A program made the position numbers and the translations under genes. A stretch of DNA of 64,000 nucleotides from Gammaproteobacteria bacterium (lineage in GTDB: Bacteria > Pseudomonadota > Gammaproteobacteria > Burkholderiales > Burkholderiaceae_B): contig JAHIXK010000011.1 of the NCBI GenBank assembly GCA_018815245.1, positions 496,001 through 560,000 on the forward strand, read 5' to 3'. Below the pieces are notes generated by a model, which had not been told where the DNA came from, did not search any database, and saw nothing but the letters and a program-made list of their open reading frames with translations. Positions 16,277-25,715 of this stretch are shown piece by piece. Position 1 is the first letter of the stretch, and every line of letters begins with the position of its first letter.

Positions 16277-19216
16277 ATGTTAAAGAGAAGAGACGAAAAG
16301 ACAGTGGCCAAAGTGATTCCGAATCACAACCACAGCCTGCTCAATAAAATTGGGTCACGCTTGGGTGCCACCATGGATCGCCGCGCTTTCCTGAAGCGCT
16401 CCGGTATCGGTGTGGGTGCAGGTGCCGTTGCGGGCAGCCTGCCATTTGGCATGGTTAAACGCGCTGAGGCTGCTGCTGATGGCAGCACGGCCGGCGGCGC
16501 AATTGAAATCAAGCGCACAATTTGTACGCACTGTTCCGTGGGTTGCGCTACCGATGCAGTTGTACAAAACGGCGTGTGGATTCGCCAAAATCCTGTGTTC
16601 GACAGCCCCATTAACCTGGGCGCACATTGTGCCAAGGGTGCTGCGTTGCGTGAACACGGCCACGGCGAATACCGCCTGAAATACCCCATGAAACTGGTGG
16701 ATGGCAAGTACCAGAAAATTTCCTGGGACGAAGCGCTCGACGGCATTACCAAAAAAATGTTGGCACTTCGCGAGGAAAGTGGTCAGGATGCAACCTTCTT
16801 TATCGGTTCATCCAAGCACAACAACGAACAGTCCTATTTGCTGCGCAAATGGGTCTCCATGTGGGGCACGAACAATACTGATCACCAGGCGCGAATCTGC
16901 CACTCCACGACAGTGGCTGGCGTAGCGAATACCTGGGGTTATGGCGCGATGACCAATTCCTACAACGACATGCAGAATACGAAGTGTGCCTTGTACATTG
17001 GTTCGAACGCTGCGGAAGCACACCCTGTTTCTTTGTTGCACATGCTTCACGCCAAGGAAACAGGCGCGAAAATGATCGTGGTTGATCCACGGTTCACACG
17101 CACTGCAGCCCGCGCAGACGAATACGTGCGTATTCGTTCAGGCTCCGACATTCCATTCCTGTTTGGCCTGTTGCACCATATTTTCAAGAACGGTTGGGAA
17201 GACAAAAAGTACATCAACGACCGCGTCTACGGTATGGACCAGATCAAGGCAGAAGTTATGGCCAACTGGACACCCGACAAGGTTGAAGAAGCCTGTGGCG
17301 TGAATGAAGCGCAAATGTACAAAGTGGCCGAAATGATGGCCAAAAACCGTCCCAGTACGATTGTGTGGTGCATGGGTCAAACCCAGCACACGATTGGCAA
17401 CGCCATGGTGCGTGCTTCTTGTATCGTGCAACTGGCATTGGGCAACGTGGGTGTCTCCGGTGGTGGTACCAACATTTTCCGCGGTCACGACAACGTACAG
17501 GGCGCGACCGACGTCGGTCCAAACCCCGATTCACTGCCCGGTTACTACGGCGTTGCCGAAGGTTCCTGGAAACACTGGTGCCGTATATGGGGTGTGGATT
17601 ACGAATACATCAAGAGCCGCTACGCAGAGGGCATGACCACCAAAGCCGGCATGACCGTGTCGCGTTGGGTAGATGGTGTTCTTGAAAACCCCGAGTTGAT
17701 CGATCAGAAATCCGGCAACCTTCGCGGTCTGTTCTTCTGGGGCCATGCTCCCAACTCGCAAACCCGTGGTCTGGACATGAAAAAAGCCATGGACAAGCTC
17801 GATTTGCTCGTGGTGATCGATCCTTATCCTTCAGCAACCGCCTCCATGGCAGCCATGCCAGGCGACCCCGCTGGCTTGAACGCCAACCGCGAAGTGTACT
17901 TGCTGCCTGCGGCCACTCAATTTGAGTGCTCAGGCTCCTGTACTGCGTCGAACCGTTCACTGCAGTGGCGCGAGAAGGTGATCGAGCCCATGTTCGATAG
18001 CCGCACCGACCACATGATCATGTATCAATTGGCCGAGAAGCTTGGTTTTGGTGAAGAGTTCACAAAGTCGCTCACCATGGTGAAAGGCAAGGGCGGCATG
18101 ATGGAACCTGAAATGGAATCTGTCCTGAGGGAGATCAACAAAGGCACCTGGACAATTGGTTACACCGGCCAAAGCCCGGAACGTTTGAAGCTGCACATGA
18201 AAAACATGCACACCTTCAACGTTCGCACGCTGAAAGCGGAAGGCGGCCCTTGTGATGGCGACTACTTCGGTTTGCCATGGCCCTGCTACGGCACGGCCGA
18301 CATCAAGCACCCCGGTTCCCCCAACCTGTACCAGACCGACAAACACGTGATGGACGGTGGTGGTAACTTCCGTGCCAACTTTGGTGTGGAAAAAGATGGC
18401 GTCAGCCTGTTGGCCAGCGACGGTTCACATTCCAAAGATGCTGAAATTACCACTGGCTACCCTGAGTTCACTGCCGACATGCTGAAACAGCTTGGCTGGT
18501 GGGACGACTTGACCGAGGCCGAGAAAACCGAAGCCGAAGGCAAGAACTGGAAAACCGATCTTTCCGGTGGCATCCAGCGTGTGGTCATGAAGCACGGTTG
18601 CCACCCGTTCGGTAATGCCAAGGCGCGGGCCGTGGTGTGGAACTTCCCGGATCCAGTGCCCAAGCACCGTGAACCGCTGTACTCCACCAAGCCCGATCTG
18701 GTGGCCAAGTACCCAACACACGATGACAAAGCCGGCTTCTGGCGTTTGCCAACGCTGTACAAGTCCATTCAGGAGAAGAACGCCGACATTGGCAAATCCT
18801 TCCCCTTGATCATGACTTCAGGCCGTTTGGTGGAATACGAAGGTGGTGGCGAAGAAACGCGTTCCAACCCCTGGCTGGCTGAACTTCAACAAAACATGTT
18901 TGTTGAGCTTCATCCCAAGGCAGCGAACGACCGTGGCATCAAGCACGGTGACCAGGTTCGCGTAACAACACCGACTGGTGCGAAGATCCAGGTTCAGGCC
19001 TTGGTCACACGCCGCGTGGGTGAAGACACCGTGTTCCTGCCGTTCCACTTCTCGGGTCACTGGGAAGGCAAAGACCTTCTTCAGTACTACCCGGAAGGTG
19101 CAGCGCCCGTTGTACGTGGTGAAGCGGTGAACACCGCAACAACCTACGGTTACGACAGCGTAACCATGATGCAGGAAACCAAGACCACCGTTTGCCAAAT
19201 TGAAAAATTGGCATAA
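16277..19216 (+). CDS. Formate dehydrogenase catalytic (alpha) subunit, Cys type
   Basis: Oxidises formate to CO2 in the periplasm with bis-MGD and one 4Fe-4S cluster. 979 residues. Tat signal DRRAFLKRSG at 34-43; cluster Cys 83, 86, 90 and 118; the Mo ligand position in ARICHS is Cys 208 rather than selenocysteine, so no SECIS element is needed. Later motifs FWGHAPNSQTRG, SGRLVEYEGGGEETRSNPWL and FLPFHFSGHWEG fit the FdnG/FDH-N type. The N-terminus before the twin arginines is about 33 residues long. Clusters with its Fe-S and cytochrome b subunits. Confidence 0.95.
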   Translation: MLKRRDEKTVAKVIPNHNHSLLNKIGSRLGATMDRRAFLKRSGIGVGAGAVAGSLPFGMVKRAEAAADGSTAGGAIEIKRTICTHCSVGCATDAVVQNGVWIRQNPVFDSPINLGAHCAKGAALREHGHGEYRLKYPMKLVDGKYQKISWDEALDGITKKMLALREESGQDATFFIGSSKHNNEQSYLLRKWVSMWGTNNTDHQARICHSTTVAGVANTWGYGAMTNSYNDMQNTKCALYIGSNAAEAHPVSLLHMLHAKETGAKMIVVDPRFTRTAARADEYVRIRSGSDIPFLFGLLHHIFKNGWEDKKYINDRVYGMDQIKAEVMANWTPDKVEEACGVNEAQMYKVAEMMAKNRPSTIVWCMGQTQHTIGNAMVRASCIVQLALGNVGVSGGGTNIFRGHDNVQGATDVGPNPDSLPGYYGVAEGSWKHWCRIWGVDYEYIKSRYAEGMTTKAGMTVSRWVDGVLENPELIDQKSGNLRGLFFWGHAPNSQTRGLDMKKAMDKLDLLVVIDPYPSATASMAAMPGDPAGLNANREVYLLPAATQFECSGSCTASNRSLQWREKVIEPMFDSRTDHMIMYQLAEKLGFGEEFTKSLTMVKGKGGMMEPEMESVLREINKGTWTIGYTGQSPERLKLHMKNMHTFNVRTLKAEGGPCDGDYFGLPWPCYGTADIKHPGSPNLYQTDKHVMDGGGNFRANFGVEKDGVSLLASDGSHSKDAEITTGYPEFTADMLKQLGWWDDLTEAEKTEAEGKNWKTDLSGGIQRVVMKHGCHPFGNAKARAVVWNFPDPVPKHREPLYSTKPDLVAKYPTHDDKAGFWRLPTLYKSIQEKNADIGKSFPLIMTSGRLVEYEGGGEETRSNPWLAELQQNMFVELHPKAANDRGIKHGDQVRVTTPTGAKIQVQALVTRRVGEDTVFLPFHFSGHWEGKDLLQYYPEGAAPVVRGEAVNTATTYGYDSVTMMQETKTTVCQIEKLA

Positions 19217-19241
19217 GCACTAATGCAAAGGAGATAAGAAA

Positions 19242-19844
19242 ATGGCACGTATGAAGTTTCTGTGTGATGCCGAGCGTTGCATTGAGTGCAATGGCTGCGT
19301 CACCGCATGTAAAAACGAGCACGAGGTGGCATGGGGTATCAACCGCCGCCGCGTGGTAACGATTAACGACGGCGAACCCGGAGAACGTTCAATCTCCGTA
19401 GCCTGTATGCACTGTTCAGACGCGCCTTGCCAGGCTGTTTGCCCAGTGAACTGCTTCTACAAGACCGACGAAGGTGTTGTGTTGCACGACAAGGACCTGT
19501 GTATTGGCTGTGGTTACTGCTTCTACGCCTGCCCGTTTGGCGCACCACAATTCCCGCAGGAAGGTGCTTTCGGTCAGCGTGGCAAGATGGACAAATGCAC
19601 ATTCTGTGCAGGCGGTCCTGAAGAAGACGCTTCTGAAGCCGAGTTCGAGAAGTATGGTCGCAACCGTTTGGCCGAAGGCAAGCTGCCACTGTGCGCCGAA
19701 ATGTGCTCAACCAAAGCCTTGTTGGCAGGTGACGGCGACGTAGTCTCCGACATCTTCCGCAATCGCGTGGTTGTTCGCGGCAAAGGCGCCGAAGTCTGGG
19801 GCTGGAGTTCAGCGTATGGTCAACCTGCCAAGGAGGGCGCGTAA
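19242..19844 (+). CDS. Formate dehydrogenase iron-sulfur (beta) subunit
   Basis: Carries electrons from the catalytic subunit to the cytochrome b subunit. 200 residues. Four ferredoxin-type Cys groups: CIECNGCVTACKN, CMHCSDAPCQAVCP, CIGCGYCFYACPFGAPQ, and the CTFC pair completed by a Cys near residue 150. Shorter than E. coli FdnH because it lacks the C-terminal membrane helix, as in three-subunit FDH of beta- and epsilonproteobacteria. A strong AAGGAGA lies before the start at 19242. Confidence 0.95.
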   Translation: MARMKFLCDAERCIECNGCVTACKNEHEVAWGINRRRVVTINDGEPGERSISVACMHCSDAPCQAVCPVNCFYKTDEGVVLHDKDLCIGCGYCFYACPFGAPQFPQEGAFGQRGKMDKCTFCAGGPEEDASEAEFEKYGRNRLAEGKLPLCAEMCSTKALLAGDGDVVSDIFRNRVVVRGKGAEVWGWSSAYGQPAKEGA

Positions 19845-19846
19845 TT

Positions 19847-20110
19847 ATGGCGCTTCGTAGCAAGTTGATCCTTTCCGGGGCCTTTGCGGGCCTTGTTTTG
19901 GCCACAGGCTGCTCACCCCTTGAAGATGCCAACCAAGGCAAAGGGTATGCAGGCAAGGCCGACACACCAGCTTATGCAACTGGCGGCGGTGAGTTCACCG
20001 CTGGTGGTTTCAAAGCGGGTGACAAGGAAAGCTGGGCAGACAACCTGAACGTCCGAGCCAAAGCACAGAACGAATACGTTCGTACTGGCGATTCGGCAAA
20101 GGCCAAATAA
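19847..20110 (+). CDS. Small putative lipoprotein within the formate dehydrogenase operon
   Basis: 87 residues. A basic N-terminus and hydrophobic core (ILSGAFAGLVLATGC) lead to a lipobox-like ATGC, with Cys at 22, then a polar mature part rich in Gly, Ala and Lys. Starts 2 bases after the stop of the beta subunit gene and ends 12 bases before the gamma subunit gene, so it is made with the complex. I know no characterised homologue. Could help anchor or assemble the periplasmic subunits; this is inference. Confidence 0.75.
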   Translation: MALRSKLILSGAFAGLVLATGCSPLEDANQGKGYAGKADTPAYATGGGEFTAGGFKAGDKESWADNLNVRAKAQNEYVRTGDSAKAK

Positions 20111-20122
20111 GGAGAGTCAATC

Positions 20123-21199
20123 ATGACACATTCAACCATTCGGGCTGCTGCGCAGCCAGGTCTGGGCAAGGCCATATTGGCCCTGTTCACGGCCTTGGTG
20201 TTCGCAGCGTGCTCACTGTGGTCAATGGGGGCCATTGCGCAAGATTCGACTGAACGCGCGCAAGCGCAAGTTCAGAAACAACAAACGCAACCCTTGAACA
20301 ATTCACCAGTTTGGTCAGCCGTGGCGTCGGGTGATTCATTCACCACCGTCACCAAAGGCCGTGAAACCGGGGTGTTGATCAACAAAAGCGGTGAAACCTG
20401 GCGCCAGATGCGCAACGACAACATTTCTTTCTACGGCGGATGGGCCGTGGCAGTGGTGTTTTTGTTGATCGTGGCGGCGCACTTGGTGAAAGGGCCGGTT
20501 AAATTGCCCGAACCACGCACAGGCAAGCTGATCGAACGTTTCACCTCGGCTGAACGTGTGGCCCACTGGACCATGGCATTTAGCTTCGTAGCCTTGGCCT
20601 TGACAGGTTTGTTGCTGATGTTTGGCAAACACGTGCTTGCACCCTGGATGGGCCTTACGCTCAATTCCTGGTTGGCTTCCATAAGCATTGTGATTCACAA
20701 CTTTGTGGGTCCTGTGTTCGCGGTCAGCATCATCGTGTTTTTCATCATGTATGTGAAAGACAACCTGCCCGAGAAAAACGACATCGAGTGGCTGAAGAAG
20801 GGTGGCGGTTTGTTGGGCCATGCCCCAGCAGGACGCTTCAATATGGGCGAGAAAATCTGGTTCTGGGGCGGCGTCACAGTATTGGGCCTGGTGGTGTCAG
20901 CCACAGGTCTAATTCTTGACTTCCCCAACTTTGACCAGCCACGCCTGTTGATGCAGCAAACGCATGTTATTCACGCCAGTGCAGCCTTGTTGTTCATCAT
21001 CATGTCATTGGGTCACATCTATATCGGTTCCATCGGTATGGAAGGTGCTCTTGAGGCCATGCGCGATGGCTATGTGGATGAAACATGGGCCAAGGCCCAC
21101 CACGATGCCTGGTATGACGACATCAAGGCAGGCAAAGTGTCTGCAGTGCGTTCCAAGGAAGGTGCTACAGCCATGGGTTCACAGGTGATGGCTCAGTGA
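20123..21199 (+). CDS. Formate dehydrogenase cytochrome b556 (gamma) subunit
   Basis: Inner-membrane di-heme subunit that passes electrons to quinone. 358 residues. An N-terminal helix (about 13-40) probably acts as a signal or anchor, then a periplasmic stretch, then helices at about 105-120, 140-165, 180-205, 250-270 and 285-305 in GERVAHWT/SAERVAHWTMAFSF context. Conserved His occur in SAERVAHW, IVIHNFVGP and QQTHVIHAS. Closest to the FDH-3/FdoI-like type with a long N-terminus. Last gene of the operon; a strong terminator follows. Confidence 0.93.
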   Translation: MTHSTIRAAAQPGLGKAILALFTALVFAACSLWSMGAIAQDSTERAQAQVQKQQTQPLNNSPVWSAVASGDSFTTVTKGRETGVLINKSGETWRQMRNDNISFYGGWAVAVVFLLIVAAHLVKGPVKLPEPRTGKLIERFTSAERVAHWTMAFSFVALALTGLLLMFGKHVLAPWMGLTLNSWLASISIVIHNFVGPVFAVSIIVFFIMYVKDNLPEKNDIEWLKKGGGLLGHAPAGRFNMGEKIWFWGGVTVLGLVVSATGLILDFPNFDQPRLLMQQTHVIHASAALLFIIMSLGHIYIGSIGMEGALEAMRDGYVDETWAKAHHDAWYDDIKAGKVSAVRSKEGATAMGSQVMAQ

Positions 21200-21240
21200 A
21201 CAGTTCAGTAAAAAGTTTACTGTCACAGCCGTGAAGTCAA

Positions 21241-21270
21241 AACCCGCTCAGCAATGAGCGGGTTTTTTTA
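21241..21270 (+). terminator. Intrinsic terminator after the formate dehydrogenase operon
   Basis: AACCCGCTCA (21241-21250) and TGAGCGGGTT (21255-21264) form a perfect 10-bp stem with loop GCAA, followed by T6. Confidence 0.95.
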
Positions 21271-21291
21271 TACCTGCCAAGCCAGCAAAAG

Positions 21292-21328
21292 AAAAACGCC
21301 CGGTGAATATTACTCACCGGGCGTTTTT
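21292..21328. terminator. Bidirectional intrinsic terminator, serving rne
   Basis: CGCCCGGTGA (21297-21306) pairs perfectly with TCACCGGGCG (21314-21323) around a 7-base loop, with A5 before and T6 after, so it works on both strands. It is about 50 bases past the rne stop and backs up the terminator of the facing operon. Confidence 0.93.
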
Positions 21329-21377
21329 TGTTCCAGGCAATTGCTTGCCTGGAATGCTTGACTAGCTAACTTGAACG

Positions 21378-24287
21378 TCAGTTCGAATCGTTTCTGAACT
21401 CGGCTTTGGTTTCAACCAGCACCAGGTTGTCAGTTGCGATAGGAGCCACCGGTTTGCGTTCGCGTGGTACGCGGACGGGTTTCGGCGCAGCAGCCAGGTT
21501 TGACTGAATTACAGACCATTTATCCTGGTCTGTTTCCACCCACAACATGCCGGCACTGTTCAGCATTTGCTCCAGGGCTTCCTTGTCCACCAGCTTTGGG
21601 GCTGGGGGAACAGGCGAAGCAGCAACAACAGTTGCTACCGAGGCTGCCACTGCTGGAGCAATCACTTCAGCTTGCGCAGTCACTTCGGCAGATTCCTGCA
21701 CTTCAGGTGTAATTTCAACCGTTGACTCGCTTTCCTCCGCGTGTGTTTCAGCAGTTACTTCCTGTGCAGGTTCCTTGGGTTGCGCTACCGCTTCAACAAC
21801 AGACTGAATGAATTGCGCAACTTCAGGGCTTGGTACATTCGATTCGTCCGGATTGTTTTCCGTCGAGCCCATTTGCGTGGGTTCTGCAGGCAAACCCATC
21901 GAAGCAGTTGCAACGGGGGCGGCTGCTTCATCAACACCCACCACTTCACGGGCACCGTCGCGATTGCCACCACGACCACCACGGCCACGACGACGACGGC
22001 GACGTGGTTCTTCATCGCCACTGGCCTCGTCATCACTGCCATACGACATGGTTTCGGCAATCTTGTTGGCCAATTCCTCGTCGTCTGCCGCATCTGCGGC
22101 CTGGAATGCGTCTTCAGATTGCAGCGCAGATTGCTCCAGTGCTGAACCTGTTGTCTCACCTTCACCTTCACCGGCTCCGCGACCACCACGGCCACGACGA
22201 CGACGGCGGCGACCACCTGTGCGTTCACTCAACTCTGCCGCGGCTGCCGCATCATCAGCGGCTGCTTCCACGGCTGCCAATGGTTTAACTTCAAGCACCT
22301 CGGCACCTGCCGCGCGTTCTTCGCGGGGCTTGCCACGACCACCACGGCCTTGATGACTGGAACGGGGCTGCTGAGCCTCGGCTGCCTTCGTTTCTTCACC
22401 GGTTGCCGAGGGAGCTGTTGTGACCTCATCTTCACGACCACGGCCACCACCACGACGGCGATTGCGACCACGGCCTCCGCGTGAATCGCCGCGATCACCT
22501 TGTGAGCGACCTTGTCCACGACCACCGCGTTCACCCGTTTTTTGCTCTACAACTACCGCAGGTGTTTCTGCTGCGCTGTCGCGTTTAAACCAAGCCATGA
22601 TTTTTTGAATCAAGGATGGCCCTGCAGGTGCAGCAGCAACCAATTCTGTTTTTGGCTTGCGTTCCTGATGGGGGGGTGCCGGCTGGGTGGGAATTACGCC
22701 CTTGATCACAGCTTCCTGGCGCTTCACAGCTTCGCCTTCTACTTTCTTGTCGTAGTAGTTTTGTTCTTCTTTGGGTGTGGCCAGTTCGAAGCTTTGGCGT
22801 GTGTCTTCCAGCCGCTCGTCGTCATGGCGCAGGCGCGTCACTTCGTAGTGCGGTGTTTCCAAATGCTTGTTTGGAATCAGTAGCACATTCACCTTCAAAC
22901 GGGCTTCCAGCTTGTAAATCTCGGATCGCTTCTCGTTCAGGAGGAAGGTAGCCACGTCCACCGGCACCTGCGTGTGTACGCTGGCGGTGCCTTCCTTCAT
23001 GGCTTCTTCCTGCAGAATGCGCAGTACATGCAAAGCAGTGCTTTCGGTGTCCCGAATCACGCCAGTGCCATTGCAGCGTGGACAAGTGGTGTGCGAACCC
23101 TCATTCAAGGCAGGGCGAATACGCTGGCGGCTCAGTTCCATCAAGCCGAAACGGCTGATTTTGCCCATCTGTACGCGTGCGCGGTCAAAATGCAAACTGT
23201 CTTTGACACGGTTTTCAACTTCTTTCTGGTTGCCGGCTTTTTCCATGTCGATGAAATCGATCACAATCAAGCCACCCAGGTCACGCAAGCGCAACTGGCG
23301 GGCTACTTCTTCGGCAGCTTCCAGGTTGGTGCGCAAGGCGGTGTCTTCAATGTCGGTTCCGCGCGTTGAACGGGCCGAGTTCACGTCGATCGACACCAAA
23401 GCTTCGGTGTGGTCGATCACGATGGCGCCGCCCGAGGGCAGGGGAACCATGCGGCTGTAGGCAGTTTCAATCTGGTGTTCAATCTGGAAACGGCTGAACA
23501 ATGGAATATCATCGCGGTAGCGCTTCACCAGGTTCATCATGTCAGGCATCACGTGCTGCATGAATTGCTTGGCCTGGTCGTAAATTTCGTCGGTGTCGAT
23601 CAGTACTTCGCCGATGTCCGGGCTGAAGTAGTCGCGAATGGCGCGAATCACCAAGCTACTTTCCTGATAGATCAGGAATGCGCCATTGGCTGATTTTCCT
23701 GCACCGTCGATGGCTGTCCACAGTTGCAGCAGGTAGTTCAAGTCCCACTGCAGTTCTTCAACCGAGCGACCAATACCGGCTGTGCGGGCAATAATACTCA
23801 TGCCCTTGGGGTATTCCAGTTTGTCCAGCGCTTCACGCAGTTCCTGGCGTTCTTCCCCCTCGATTCGACGGGAAACGCCACCGCCGCGCGGGTTGTTGGG
23901 CATTAGCACCAAGTAACGGCCGGCCAGTGAAATGAAAGTGGTCAGAGCTGCGCCCTTGTTGCCACGTTCTTCCTTTTCAACCTGAACGAAGAGTTCCTGG
24001 CCTTCTTTGACGACGTCTTGAATGCGGGCCTTGCCAGCTTCTACGCCTTCCTTGAAATATTGCCGGGAAATTTCCTTGAATGGCAGAAAACCGTGACGGT
24101 CTTCGCCGTAATTGACAAAACAGGCTTCAAGACTGGGCTCTACGCGGGTAATGACACCTTTGTAGATATTGCTTTTCCGTTGTTCACGGCCAGCTGTTTC
24201 AATGTCAATGTCGATGAGTTTTTGGCCGTCGACAATTGCGACCCGCAACTCTTCTGAATGAGTTGCGTTAAATAACATGCGCTTCAT
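21378..24287 (-). CDS. rne: Ribonuclease E
   Basis: Essential endoribonuclease for mRNA decay and rRNA/tRNA maturation. 969 residues from ATG at 24287, chosen because GGAGTG lies just upstream; a later ATG (24278, MLFNATH) is the other candidate. Order: S1 domain (about 37-120), 5'-sensor and RNase-H-like parts, DNase-I-like catalytic domain with VSIDVNSARSTRGTDIEDTA and IVIDFIDM, the zinc link CPRCNGTG near 405, small domain, then a long disordered tail with three Arg/Gly-rich blocks likely to bind RNA and recruit degradosome partners. The tail is Ala/Glu-rich between those blocks. Divergent from rluC across a 420-base leader. Confidence 0.97.
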   Translation of the reverse strand: MKRMLFNATHSEELRVAIVDGQKLIDIDIETAGREQRKSNIYKGVITRVEPSLEACFVNYGEDRHGFLPFKEISRQYFKEGVEAGKARIQDVVKEGQELFVQVEKEERGNKGAALTTFISLAGRYLVLMPNNPRGGGVSRRIEGEERQELREALDKLEYPKGMSIIARTAGIGRSVEELQWDLNYLLQLWTAIDGAGKSANGAFLIYQESSLVIRAIRDYFSPDIGEVLIDTDEIYDQAKQFMQHVMPDMMNLVKRYRDDIPLFSRFQIEHQIETAYSRMVPLPSGGAIVIDHTEALVSIDVNSARSTRGTDIEDTALRTNLEAAEEVARQLRLRDLGGLIVIDFIDMEKAGNQKEVENRVKDSLHFDRARVQMGKISRFGLMELSRQRIRPALNEGSHTTCPRCNGTGVIRDTESTALHVLRILQEEAMKEGTASVHTQVPVDVATFLLNEKRSEIYKLEARLKVNVLLIPNKHLETPHYEVTRLRHDDERLEDTRQSFELATPKEEQNYYDKKVEGEAVKRQEAVIKGVIPTQPAPPHQERKPKTELVAAAPAGPSLIQKIMAWFKRDSAAETPAVVVEQKTGERGGRGQGRSQGDRGDSRGGRGRNRRRGGGRGREDEVTTAPSATGEETKAAEAQQPRSSHQGRGGRGKPREERAAGAEVLEVKPLAAVEAAADDAAAAAELSERTGGRRRRRRGRGGRGAGEGEGETTGSALEQSALQSEDAFQAADAADDEELANKIAETMSYGSDDEASGDEEPRRRRRRGRGGRGGNRDGAREVVGVDEAAAPVATASMGLPAEPTQMGSTENNPDESNVPSPEVAQFIQSVVEAVAQPKEPAQEVTAETHAEESESTVEITPEVQESAEVTAQAEVIAPAVAASVATVVAASPVPPAPKLVDKEALEQMLNSAGMLWVETDQDKWSVIQSNLAAAPKPVRVPRERKPVAPIATDNLVLVETKAEFRNDSN

Positions 24288-24707
24288 GCACACTCCAATG
24301 GCACCGCAGTGCGAAAAGAGATGCTGAAAAAGCGGAAGGAACAAAGAGATTCAAAAACGAATACAACAAAGCGCCGCTCGGCTTTAACCAAGAGCGGCGA
24401 TCATACTAAGGCATTGATATTTAATAATAAATATTGGTCCAAATTTCACCTGCGTAAGGTGGGCCTGCGTCGTTTTTGTTAGTACCCAGCGCTTCTTGTG
24501 CGCGCTGGTTCGTAAAATTCTTTGTTTCCAGCTTAAGGCGGGCATTCAGCCGCGCGCCTCTTTTTCAGCCATCATTGCCACCATCCAGGGTAGGCGGCAC
24601 ACCCACTAAATAAAATCACTGTGGGGCGTATCCAGAAGTGAATTCGGACGCTTCCCAAGCGATAATTCGATTATATGCTGAACCCGCCCAATTGGTAAAA
24701 CAAAGAA
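24288..24707. other. Long divergent intergenic region, rne leader and rluC promoter region
   Basis: 420 bases without a convincing gene. Besides the hairpin at 24372-24399 it contains a 7-bp stem CCAGCGC/GCGCTGG at 24486-24508 and a GC-rich stretch around 24540-24600 able to fold further on the rne strand. An AT-rich block at 24405-24440 and another near 24660-24700 are the likeliest promoter zones for rne and rluC; no hexamer pair is strong enough to call. Confidence 0.5.
24372..24399 (-). promoter_or_regulatory. Hairpin in the rne leader
   Basis: CGCCGCTC (24372-24379) and GAGCGGCG (24392-24399) form a perfect 8-bp stem about 85 bases upstream of the rne start. Enterobacterial rne mRNA is autoregulated through leader hairpins; a similar role here is inference. 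Confidence 0.45.
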
Positions 24708-25715
24708 TTGAAAACACAGGAAAAACCCAATCCCGACAGGGCTGTTTTGCTCGAAATTGACGAAAAACATCAAGACCAGCGTCTGGATAATTTTTTGTGC
24801 AGTGTGTGCAAAGGTGTGCCCAAAAGCCATGTGTTCCGTATCATTCGCTCGGGCGAGGTGCGAATCAACCGAAAGCGGGCCGAGGCAAAAACCAAATTGT
24901 GTGTTGGTGATGTGGTGCGCGTTCCCCCCATTCAGGTGGTGGAAAAACAAAGCCTTGAATCGCTCCAATCAAGTGGTACCTTAAACAAAGTGCAACTTTT
25001 GAAAGCCGCCGCAGACATTCCCATATTGTTTGAAGACGATCATTTGCTGGTGGTCAACAAGCCTTCCGGCATGGCGGTGCATGGGGGCTCTGGCTCATCG
25101 TTTGGTTTAATTGAATGTATTCGGGCACTTAGGGCGGAAACCCATGAGGATCTTGAGCTGGTGCATCGAATCGACCGTGAAACCTCCGGCATATTGATAT
25201 TGTCAAAGAAACGCAGTGCACTTAGAAAGTTACAAGAACAGCTTCGAGCACGTTCTTGGAAAAAGTATTATAAAACTCTGGTGCTTGGGTTCTGGCCTGA
25301 AACACTGAGGCAGGTCGATTTGCCACTGCTGAAAACCCAAAGCGGCGAGAAAGAAGCCCGTGTATTTGTTGACCCAAGCGGAGATGCGGCTTGCACAAAA
25401 TTCAAGACAATTCAAACATATAAAGCAAACTATTCACAATTTACATTAATTCAGGCGCAAATTCTTACCGGTCGTACCCATCAAATTCGCGTGCACACCA
25501 GTGCCAACAAGTTTCCAATTGCAGGTGATGACCGTTACGGCAACTTTGAGATGAACAAGCAATTGGCCCGGCATGGTTTGAAGCGCATGTTTTTGCACGC
25601 TGCACGTCTGCAGTTGATTCACCCGGCGACAAATGAAACTATAGTAATAGAGGCGCCATTGGCCCCGGAATTGGACAGTTTTTTAAAATCTTTACAGGCA
25701 GTAAACAGCAGATGA
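24708..25715 (+). CDS. rluC: 23S rRNA pseudouridine synthase RluC
   Basis: Converts uridines 955, 2504 and 2580 (E. coli numbering) of 23S rRNA to pseudouridine. 335 residues: an S4 RNA-binding domain (RLDNFLCSVCKGVPKSHVFR, about 27-85) then the synthase domain with the catalytic Asp in HRIDRETSG and the RTHQIRVH motif. Start is TTG at 24708 by alignment with E. coli RluC; no ATG is suitable. Overlaps the next gene by ATGA. The rne-rluC divergent arrangement is common in proteobacteria. Confidence 0.95.
   Translation: MKTQEKPNPDRAVLLEIDEKHQDQRLDNFLCSVCKGVPKSHVFRIIRSGEVRINRKRAEAKTKLCVGDVVRVPPIQVVEKQSLESLQSSGTLNKVQLLKAAADIPILFEDDHLLVVNKPSGMAVHGGSGSSFGLIECIRALRAETHEDLELVHRIDRETSGILILSKKRSALRKLQEQLRARSWKKYYKTLVLGFWPETLRQVDLPLLKTQSGEKEARVFVDPSGDAACTKFKTIQTYKANYSQFTLIQAQILTGRTHQIRVHTSANKFPIAGDDRYGNFEMNKQLARHGLKRMFLHAARLQLIHPATNETIVIEAPLAPELDSFLKSLQAVNSR

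Noticed and set aside
16900-16960. Possible selenocysteine insertion in the formate dehydrogenase
   Set aside because: The metal-ligand position is an ordinary Cys codon and the frame has no internal TGA.
21464-22608. Several plus-strand frames rich in Arg, His and Pro opposite the rne tail
   Set aside because: Shadows of the GC-rich Arg/Gly codons of RNase E; the catalytic part of the same minus-strand frame proves the true gene.
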